A DNA stretch of 5,164 nucleotides from Promethearchaeota archaeon. GTDB taxonomy: Archaea; Asgardarchaeota; Lokiarchaeia; Sigynarchaeales; SOKP01. The translations under genes were made by a program, and so were the position numbers. Positions 1-4,715 of this stretch are shown here, piece after piece. Every line of letters starts with the position of its first letter. Position 1 is the first letter of the stretch. The stretch spans positions 1 to 5,164 of the forward strand of contig JAGXNZ010000307.1 in assembly GCA_019894655.1 (NCBI GenBank), given 5' to 3'. The notes beneath the pieces were generated by a model. The model did not search any database, was not told the DNA's origin, and saw only the letters and a list, made by a program, of their open reading frames with translations.

Positions 1-1
1 A

Positions 2-682
2 GTAATTTGGTCTTATGTATCAGCTTTCTTTGCTTGGGTTTCAGAATCAGCGGGAATTTTTGTGCTTATTAGCGGAGTTATAGCCTTGACTTGGGTTGGA
101 TTCGAAAGCAAACGTAGGGGATCGTTCTTTAAACGAAAATCTAATTCAGAAAAAACATTTACTATTTCCAAATTCTTAAGAATTATCTTAAGAATTATCT
201 CTTACTCCGGTGTTATTGTTGGAATACTTTGTATCTGGGCAGGAGCTATGGGTTTAATCCTGGATATTCCACCAAGTTTTAAATACGGTGATATAACACC
301 TCATGCTGATCATTTTACATGTATATTTTTGATTGTTGTTGGAATTGCGATGTTTTTTAAACCGGTCAAGGATTTACCTCTCTCTAGTATCCTGGGTCTT
401 ATTGCAGCATCAGCTACTGTCTTTATTTTAGCACTCTTAGTACCAGATTCAGCAGTAGAATTTATTGCTGGTTGGATTAACCCAAAATTGTTACTAATTA
501 TAACATTCATCATTGTAACAGCACTCGTTGCCTTTATAGCTAAATTCTTCATTAAAATACCTCAAACAATTTCAAAATTCCTTTCATGGCCTCCTGTTGC
601 ATTTGTTATAATGGTCTTCGGATTCGTTCAGGGAATTTTGCTTTGGGGTGTTGGGATAAGCATATTCGCGAATATACTTTAA
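2..682 (+). CDS. Multi-pass membrane protein of unknown function, 5'-truncated by the window edge
   Basis: The reading frame is open from base 2 to the TAA at 680-682, so 226 residues are visible and the true start lies outside the window. A GTG at 62 is a possible start, but the codons before it already encode a hydrophobic, aromatic-rich stretch (WSYVSAFFAWVSESAGIFVL) that continues into the first membrane span, so I treat the gene as partial. About six membrane segments can be seen at residues 13-34, 59-87, 105-119, 127-147, 162-182 and 197-224. A basic loop (ESKRRGSFFKRK) follows the first span and is probably cytoplasmic. There is no signal peptide, catalytic motif or family signature that I recognise. 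A 12-bp tandem repeat at 174-200 encodes the LRIILRII part of span 2. The gene ends in a T-tract and converges on the minus-strand DUF72 gene. It is clearly coding, but the function is unknown. Confidence 0.8.
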   Translation, partial: VIWSYVSAFFAWVSESAGIFVLISGVIALTWVGFESKRRGSFFKRKSNSEKTFTISKFLRIILRIISYSGVIVGILCIWAGAMGLILDIPPSFKYGDITPHADHFTCIFLIVVGIAMFFKPVKDLPLSSILGLIAASATVFILALLVPDSAVEFIAGWINPKLLLIITFIIVTALVAFIAKFFIKIPQTISKFLSWPPVAFVIMVFGFVQGILLWGVGISIFANIL

Positions 683-684
683 AA

Positions 685-709
685 TTCTCTTTTTTTTTAT
701 TTTTATTTC
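685..709 (+). terminator. T-rich archaeal-type terminator of the membrane protein gene
   Basis: Immediately after the TAA at 680-682 the plus strand is almost pure T (a run of nine Ts at about 690-698, then further short T runs). There is no GC-rich stem before it, as expected for archaeal intrinsic termination at U-tracts. It sits in the 40-base gap between two convergent genes. On the minus strand the same bases are A-rich, so they would not terminate the opposing gene. Confidence 0.6.
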
Positions 710-722
710 TGTAGATGTTAGA

Positions 723-1523
723 TCAAAGGTAATCTGATAATCTTTTCTGTTGATTGAACTCCTTTAGGGGAATATTAAGCCTCTTCTTTAGTAAGTTTAC
801 AGATTCGGGAGCGTTGCCTTGAAAGTGGTTATTCACAATTATGAAAATTTCATAGATATTAGACATTTTCTCAATCATTTGTAGGTTTCTAAGAAGATCG
901 TTTATACTATCTTCTTGATTTCTTTGAATTCTGTTAAACACACTTAGTTCACGGTCACCAATAAGGCGGATATAATAGAAATTTTGGTCGGTTAAATAGT
1001 GAGCATTTAACCCCGGCATGTAAGTTGTTCCTAAAACAAAGTTTGGCCTGTCAATAATCTCTGAAACTATTTCTTCTTTAAACCAGGAGTTATCGCGTAA
1101 TTCTATTACATATCTATAATCTGGAGGGAGTTCAGTAGATAATAATTTTAACTGTTTAAAATGTTTTTCCGTGAATTTAAACCACGGAGGAAATTGCAGT
1201 AGATAGGCTACGACTTTATCTCGCAACGGTGATAATTGAGAGAAAAATTGAGAAATTAAATAATCGAGATCAGAATCATTTAAATTATGAGTAATTTTTT
1301 GCCACACTTTAACTACAAACTTAAAATTCTCTGATACTTGGTTGTACCAGTTAGTAACTGTCGTTTTATTAGGAATATTGTAAAAAGTAGAATTAATCTC
1401 AATTAATTCAAAAAAATTCGAGTAGAACTCTAAATGATTGTATCTTTCAAGTGGTTTAGGGTAAAATGGTCCCACCCAATCTTTATAATCCCATCCAGCG
1501 CATCCAATACTTATTTTAACCAT
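723..1523 (-). CDS. DUF72 domain protein (YecE-like, TIM-barrel fold)
   Basis: The 266-residue product carries the DUF72 family signatures in order: IGCAGWDYKDW at residues 6-16 with FYP after it, EINSTFY at 42-48, VKVWQKITH at 71-79, LLQFPPWF at 108-115, ELRDNSWF at 141-148, YIRLIGDR at 184-191 and NNHFQGNAPES at 231-241. The length matches the usual 230-300 residues of the family. DUF72 proteins have a TIM-barrel fold and occur in bacteria and archaea; their reaction is not established, so no activity is assigned. It looks soluble and cytoplasmic, with no signal peptide or membrane span. The ATG at 1521-1523 starts two residues before the conserved block. No good Shine-Dalgarno lies close to it: a GGAG is 18 nt away. 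With the TATA-like box about 35 bases upstream, a short-leader or leaderless transcript is plausible. It is transcribed towards the membrane gene and away from the coiled-coil pair. Confidence 0.93.
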   Translation of the reverse strand: MVKISIGCAGWDYKDWVGPFYPKPLERYNHLEFYSNFFELIEINSTFYNIPNKTTVTNWYNQVSENFKFVVKVWQKITHNLNDSDLDYLISQFFSQLSPLRDKVVAYLLQFPPWFKFTEKHFKQLKLLSTELPPDYRYVIELRDNSWFKEEIVSEIIDRPNFVLGTTYMPGLNAHYLTDQNFYYIRLIGDRELSVFNRIQRNQEDSINDLLRNLQMIEKMSNIYEIFIIVNNHFQGNAPESVNLLKKRLNIPLKEFNQQKRLSDYL

Positions 1524-1555
1524 GCTGAATTACCATTTGCACTCCATTCATAAAT

Positions 1556-1567
1556 TTATTATATCTT
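1556..1567 (-). promoter_or_regulatory. Putative TATA box of the DUF72 gene
   Basis: Read on the minus strand, the bases give GATATAATAAAT, an archaeal TATA-box-like element. Transcription starting about 25 bases downstream would begin near 1532-1535, leaving a leader of only about 10 nt before the ATG. This would explain the absence of a well-placed Shine-Dalgarno. AT-rich sequence makes chance matches common. Confidence 0.35.
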
Positions 1568-1578
1568 TTCGAATAAAG

Positions 1579-1611
1579 TAAAGCTATTTTCAATAAAATA
1601 AATTAGCTTTA
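1579..1611. repeat. Inverted repeat, possible operator in the divergent intergenic region
   Basis: TAAAGCTA at 1579-1586 is mirrored by TAGCTTTA at 1604-1611, an 8-bp perfect inverted repeat around a 17-base A/T spacer. Arm centres are 25 bp apart. It lies just upstream of the putative TATA box of the DUF72 gene and about 50 bases upstream of the one for the first coiled-coil gene, so a dimeric regulator could bind here. The composition is AT-rich and the repeat could be fortuitous. Confidence 0.25.
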
Positions 1612-1655
1612 TAAAAAATTAATGGCTTCGATAATTTAATATAACAGAAGAAGAA

Positions 1656-1670
1656 TTAATTTATATAGCC
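1656..1670 (+). promoter_or_regulatory. Putative TATA box of the first coiled-coil gene
   Basis: TTAATTTATATAGCC contains a good archaeal TATA core (TTTATATA) within the roughly 250 bases between the DUF72 start and the coiled-coil gene. A start site about 25 bases downstream (near 1690) would leave a leader of roughly 80 nt that holds a short ATG ORF and the AGGTG Shine-Dalgarno. Inferred from sequence only. Confidence 0.4.
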
Positions 1671-1738
1671 TTAAAACAAATGAGATAAAATCTAAACGAT
1701 AATCGAGAATTTGATTAGAGAATCTTAAGACTATTAAA

Positions 1739-1765
1739 ATGTTTACAAACAAGTCAAAAAGGTGA
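1739..1765 (+). other. Leader micro-ORF (8 codons) overlapping the Shine-Dalgarno
   Basis: ATG at 1739 opens an eight-codon ORF (MFTNKSKR) ending in TGA at 1763-1765, inside the AGGTGA motif and 7 nt before the ATT of the coiled-coil gene. It is in a different frame from that gene and has no Shine-Dalgarno of its own. It could feed terminating ribosomes to the ATT, or be a chance ATG. The second paralogue has a comparable, shorter ORF. Confidence 0.2.
1760..1765 (+). promoter_or_regulatory. Shine-Dalgarno AGGTGA that sets an ATT start for the first coiled-coil gene
   Basis: AGGTGA is complementary to the archaeal 16S rRNA 3' end (CACCTCCT type). AGGTG is followed by 8 nt and then the in-frame ATT at 1773. 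The second paralogue has the same AGGTG, 8-nt, ATT arrangement at 2589-2604, and this agreement is the main reason for choosing ATT. The bases from the last TG onward also form the stop (TGA, 1763-1765) of a short leader ORF. Confidence 0.55.
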
Positions 1766-1772
1766 AGAAAAA

Positions 1773-2435
1773 ATTACCATTAATTGGGAAAGGGCTGAGT
1801 TGTCTCCAGAAAAAGCCTTAAAAGTAGAAGGCAGGGTATTATTAGATTTAAGGGCTAAAATTAAAGAACTGGAAAGAGAATTAACCAAAAATCAAGAAGA
1901 ACTCGAGAAAACCAAAGAAGATTTGAAGGAAACTCATCATAAATTAAGCGGAAGAGAAAAAAGTCTTGTTAAGATAAGTGAGAAATTCTCTTCTGCTAAG
2001 AAGAATTTAGATAATGTATCTGAAAATAAGCTAAATGCCGATATTGAATTAACTCGATTAAAGCCAGAGCTTGAAGAACTCCAAACAAACCTTTCAGAAG
2101 CAAATGATAATATTAGTAATTTGAAGACTGAATTAAGATTTACGAAAGAAAAAGCAAGCGAAATGGAACAAACCATTAAATTCAAGGAGAAGACTTTAGA
2201 AAACTCCAAGGGAGAATTAGAAAAACGAAAAAAGGAGATAGATAATCTAAATAATATCTTAAAATTAAATCAAAAAGAAACTGCAGAATTAATAGATAAA
2301 ATCAAATCACTCGAAGCAAAACTTTCAGAAATAAGATCCACACCAAAAGTTTTAGAACGAATTAAAGAAATGATGGCTCATAAAGGATTTCTATCTGATA
2401 GAGAACTTGAAGACATCATCAAGGAATTTAATTAG
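1773..2435 (+). CDS. Coiled-coil protein with conserved terminal blocks, paralogue 1 (probable ATT start)
   Basis: I do not recognise a named family. Read from the ATT at 1773 the protein has 220 residues and ends at TAG 2433-2435. Three parts are visible. Residues 1-32 form an N-terminal block (ITINWERAELSPEK, then EGRVLLDLRAKI). Residues from about 33 to 188 form a highly charged, heptad-like helical rod rich in Lys, Glu, Leu and Asn, without Pro except one near the middle. The last 32 residues form a compact block (PKVLERIKEMMAHKGF, then LSDRELEDIIKEF). There is no membrane span, signal peptide or cysteine, and no catalytic motif. Both end blocks recur in the next gene. The first conventional start codon, TTG at 1800, would delete nine residues that are conserved in the paralogue, so ATT preceded by AGGTG is preferred. 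The frame is open upstream to a TAG at 1716 but without ATG, GTG or TTG. A structural or adaptor role is inference. Confidence 0.8.
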   Translation: MTINWERAELSPEKALKVEGRVLLDLRAKIKELERELTKNQEELEKTKEDLKETHHKLSGREKSLVKISEKFSSAKKNLDNVSENKLNADIELTRLKPELEELQTNLSEANDNISNLKTELRFTKEKASEMEQTIKFKEKTLENSKGELEKRKKEIDNLNNILKLNQKETAELIDKIKSLEAKLSEIRSTPKVLERIKEMMAHKGFLSDRELEDIIKEFN

Positions 2436-2478
2436 ATTATAGTAGTTTGTCTTAAACAGCGATCTATAATTTTAAAAA

Positions 2479-2507
2479 ATCTCGTATAAGCAGATATTAT
2501 ACGAGAT
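2479..2507. repeat. Perfect 11-bp inverted repeat between the two coiled-coil genes
   Basis: ATCTCGTATAA (2479-2489) and TTATACGAGAT (2497-2507) are exact reverse complements separated by the 7-base spacer GCAGATA. It lies 43 bases after the first paralogue's stop and 20 bases upstream of the putative TATA box of the second. As RNA it would form a stable hairpin, but no T-tract follows on the plus strand (AATAAATAATTTG), so it is not a classic intrinsic terminator. As DNA, the arm centres are 18 bp apart, about two helical turns, which suits a dimeric regulator. An operator, an RNA 3'-end stabiliser or a processing site are all possible. Confidence 0.65.
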
Positions 2508-2526
2508 AATAAATAATTTGAAAAAA

Positions 2527-2549
2527 TTATATATTGTGCAATATAAAAA
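2527..2549 (+). promoter_or_regulatory. Putative TATA region of the second coiled-coil gene
   Basis: TTATATATT at 2527-2535 and ATATAAAAA at 2541-2549 are two overlapping candidates for a TATA box. Start sites about 25 bases downstream of either would fall at roughly 2555-2575, ahead of the AGGTG at 2589. The second paralogue therefore probably has its own promoter and is not only read through from the first. The region is very AT-rich, so the exact box is uncertain. Confidence 0.35.
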
Positions 2550-2584
2550 TAATAATATTAACTAATAATATTAAAAGAAAATAA

Positions 2585-2596
2585 ATGAAGGTGTAA
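2585..2596 (+). other. Leader micro-ORF (3 codons) overlapping the Shine-Dalgarno
   Basis: ATG AAG GTG TAA runs through the AGGTG and stops 5 nt before the ATT of the second coiled-coil gene. It is out of frame with that gene. The arrangement resembles the eight-codon ORF ahead of the first paralogue, but frame offset and peptide differ, so only the position is shared. It may be fortuitous. Confidence 0.2.
2589..2593 (+). promoter_or_regulatory. Shine-Dalgarno AGGTG that sets an ATT start for the second coiled-coil gene
   Basis: AGGTG is followed by eight bases (TAAGAAAT) and then the in-frame ATT at 2602. Sequence and spacing match the first paralogue exactly, although the surrounding leader bases are otherwise not obviously alike. 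Confidence 0.55.
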
Positions 2597-2601
2597 GAAA
2601 T

Positions 2602-3312
2602 ATTACTGTAGATTGGCAAAAAGCAGAAGAGAGTCCGGAAAAGTCTCAAAAAATAGAGGGTCGATTTTTATTAGACCTTAGAGCAAAAATCAATGATTTA
2701 GATCAGCAACTTAAGCAAAAAGAAAAGAAGCTAGACTCCATATCAAAAGAATTAGGCGAAACTAAAGAAAAATTGGCTGTGAGTGAAAAAAAGCTCAATG
2801 ATACTACTCAGGATTTAAATTCAATCAAAACAGAGTTAACATCTGTATCAGAAGAAAAAACAGAAATTAGAACAGAATTAGAAGCATTAAAAAACGAAAA
2901 ATCTGAACTCGAGAAGACTTATAATGAAGCAAAGGAGAATATGAAGGAATTAGAACCTAAGGCAGAGTCTCTAAAAGAAGAATACGATCAAAAAGACAGA
3001 GAGTTAGCAGATGTTAAGAAAAATCTTCAACAGACAATATCTGATAAGTATGTTGAGATCGAGAGCTTAAAAGACGAGTTAACAAGACAGTTGGATAGTA
3101 AGGAAGACGAAATAATCACTGCTAAGAATGAAATTGAAGAAAAGAACAAAGAAATTGAAGCAATTAAACTTAAATTAACTACTTTTGAAGATTTCCTTGA
3201 AGAATCAAAAGGAGCACCTCAAGTTATTGAAAAAATTAGGGAAACTATGTCACATAAAGGTTTTCTTTCCGATAAAGAATTGGAAGATATTTTAGCAAAT
3301 TACTTAGAGTAA
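2602..3312 (+). CDS. Coiled-coil protein with conserved terminal blocks, paralogue 2 (probable ATT start)
   Basis: This is the paralogue of the preceding gene; the family is not recognised. From the ATT at 2602 it has 236 residues, ending at TAA 3310-3312. Residues 1-32 (ITVDWQKAEESPEK, then EGRFLLDLRAKI) match the first paralogue at most positions, while many shared residues use different third-codon bases, the mark of selection on protein. A charged helical rod follows (about residues 33-203, heptad-like, rich in Glu, Lys and Leu), diverged from its neighbour and about 15 residues longer. The last 33 residues (APQVIEKIRETMSHKGF, then LSDKELEDILANY) again match. No membrane span, signal peptide or cysteine is visible. 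The first conventional start codon is TTG at 2773, deep in the rod, which would remove the whole conserved N-terminal block; the frame is open upstream only to 2575. The two proteins may form related homo- or hetero-oligomers (inference). Confidence 0.8.
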   Translation: MTVDWQKAEESPEKSQKIEGRFLLDLRAKINDLDQQLKQKEKKLDSISKELGETKEKLAVSEKKLNDTTQDLNSIKTELTSVSEEKTEIRTELEALKNEKSELEKTYNEAKENMKELEPKAESLKEEYDQKDRELADVKKNLQQTISDKYVEIESLKDELTRQLDSKEDEIITAKNEIEEKNKEIEAIKLKLTTFEDFLEESKGAPQVIEKIRETMSHKGFLSDKELEDILANYLE

Positions 3313-3315
3313 GAA

Positions 3316-3345
3316 TTTTACTCCTTTATTTTTTAATTTCTTCAA
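3316..3345 (+). terminator. T-rich terminator after the second coiled-coil gene
   Basis: Starting 4 bases after the TAA, the plus strand reads TTTT, then CTCC, then TTTATTTTTTAATTTC. The T-rich tract without a stable GC stem fits archaeal termination and separates the coiled-coil pair from the membrane protein gene downstream. Confidence 0.5.
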
Positions 3346-3401
3346 GATTTAACTTCCAAGTGATGAGTCAGATAAATCAATTCTTTAAAATAGTAAGCAA
3401 A

Positions 3402-3407
3402 AAGGAG
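3402..3407 (+). promoter_or_regulatory. Shine-Dalgarno AAGGAG that selects a TTG start
   Basis: AAGGAG ends 6 nt before the TTG at 3414. The nearest in-frame ATG (3426) would be 18 nt away, which is too far, so TTG is the better start for the following membrane protein. Confidence 0.65.
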
Positions 3408-3413
3408 AAATAA

Positions 3414-4685
3414 TTGTTATTACAAATGATATCGTTAGTAGATTTTTACATTTTATTCTTTAAAATCATTATATCGTTTTTCTGTGGCTTCGTTATAGGA
3501 ATAGAGCGTACTAGAGTAGCAGCTCAATATGGTGCTCGAGACCACATCTTTTTTTCAATGATTTCGACCTCTTTAATAATTTTGCATGACATATTTTTAC
3601 CTGTATCTGAAGGATTTATTCTAATCATATTATTTTTTGGCGGAATGATCATTTTTTTGTTAATTGGATCTATCTACAGGTTATTTCGGGAAAAAGACCC
3701 AGGTTATACAACTACTCTATCAATGATATTAGCAATGATTGTAGGTATAATGTGTTATTATAATGAATATCTTGCTATTACCATTTCTGTTATATTTTTA
3801 ATTATCCTATCTACAAAAAAGCAGTTTAATAAAATCAGAAAATTGAAGGAAATTGAATGGACTGGAACCGTGGAGTTTATTGCAATCGTAGTTTTACTTT
3901 ATATCCTAATTCCAGACAATCTTCAAGTTTTTGGTATTGTTGTTAAATCAATAATAGTAATATTTATCGTAATTTTGACTATAAAATATTTTAGTTATTT
4001 TTTATTAAAAAGTACGTCTGAGAAAAATTTATATTATCTTTCATTCTTAGGAGGTTTTGCTCACAGCGAGGCTACAACTGTTGAGCTAGCTGAAGCTGGT
4101 GCATCTTCCTCATCAGTTTGGCTTGTTATTCAAACTATGCTGATCAGGATGATCATTGTTTTATTGATTACTCCTACTTTATTGGGTTATGCAGTTTATC
4201 CTATTCTAACCACATCGATTATAGGATTAATTGGATCATTTTTAATACTAAGAAAAAAAGAAACTCAACTAACTCTAGAAAAGATTAAAAATCCTCTCTC
4301 AATTAAGAGTGCACTAATCTTTGCGGGAACATACTTAATAGGTTTAGTTTTATCAATTGTTTTAAGTTTTTTTGAATTAAGTATTATCGCATATTATCTT
4401 ATCGTATTTGGAATTGGGTTACTTTCTGGGGGTGCTTCATCTTTATTTGTGGCAACTGCGTTCTATAAAAGTTTAATTAACGAAGGAAACGCGTTATTGA
4501 TGTTAACAATCGGATTATCCGCGGCAATTTTGAATAAATTATTTTATTCTACAAGATCTTTAGATGAAAAGAAAAACAAAAAAGTGTATACTTTTCATCT
4601 AATCCTTTACATTTTAATTACAACAAGTATATTGATATCAACTACATTTTTTACAATATCTATCTTTAATTTAACATTTCTTTAA
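3414..4685 (+). CDS. MgtC/SapB-DUF4010 family polytopic membrane protein
   Basis: The 423-residue product is almost entirely hydrophobic, with about 12 membrane segments. The N-terminal part resembles the MgtC/SapB domain: a first span ending in GFVIGIERTR (residues 25-34), then a short loop with RDHIFF before span 2. The C-terminal part resembles DUF4010. It has a small-residue motif GGFAHSEATTVELAEAGASS (213-232) followed by a span with LIRMIIV (243-249), then a second, related motif SGGASSLFVATAF (338-350) followed by SAAILNKLFYS (369-379). The two motifs look like an internal repeat. Members are presumed inner-membrane transporters or channels; bacterial MgtC itself is linked to Mg2+ limitation and ATP synthase control, but the substrate of this family is unknown. 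The start is TTG 3414, chosen by the AAGGAG 6 nt upstream. No clear TATA box is placed well ahead of it. The downstream methyltransferase starts 30 bases after its stop. Confidence 0.8.
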   Translation: MLLQMISLVDFYILFFKIIISFFCGFVIGIERTRVAAQYGARDHIFFSMISTSLIILHDIFLPVSEGFILIILFFGGMIIFLLIGSIYRLFREKDPGYTTTLSMILAMIVGIMCYYNEYLAITISVIFLIILSTKKQFNKIRKLKEIEWTGTVEFIAIVVLLYILIPDNLQVFGIVVKSIIVIFIVILTIKYFSYFLLKSTSEKNLYYLSFLGGFAHSEATTVELAEAGASSSSVWLVIQTMLIRMIIVLLITPTLLGYAVYPILTTSIIGLIGSFLILRKKETQLTLEKIKNPLSIKSALIFAGTYLIGLVLSIVLSFFELSIIAYYLIVFGIGLLSGGASSLFVATAFYKSLINEGNALLMLTIGLSAAILNKLFYSTRSLDEKKNKKVYTFHLILYILITTSILISTTFFTISIFNLTFL

Positions 4686-4715
4686 TTCATTTTAATCCTA
4701 AATTAATGATTAATA

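Noticed and set aside
310..552. 80-codon minus-strand ORF
   Set aside because: It is antisense to the membrane protein gene, which has strong hydrophobic periodicity; the translated peptide has no recognisable domain and no promoter or Shine-Dalgarno.
1524..1772. Hidden gene or RNA gene in the intergenic region
   Set aside because: I see no long frame, tRNA or rRNA signature, only AT-rich promoter-like sequence, one weak inverted repeat and the leader micro-ORF.
1739..1800. Programmed frameshift from ATG 1739 into the coiled-coil frame
   Set aside because: It would need +1 here but a different shift from ATG 2585 in the paralogue, and no shared slippery sequence is seen. Initiation at ATT explains both with one mechanism.
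1937..2209. 90-codon minus-strand ORF
   Set aside because: It is the Ser/Phe/Leu-rich mirror of Lys/Glu-rich coiled-coil codons, an expected shadow.
2479..2507. The dyad as a CRISPR repeat or a tRNA-like element
   Set aside because: It is a single copy in the window, has no spacers, and does not show tRNA arms or consensus bases.
1773..3312. The two coiled-coil genes as pseudogenes that lost their starts
   Set aside because: Both frames are intact to the end, silent codon differences dominate in the conserved blocks, and both keep an AGGTG at the same distance.
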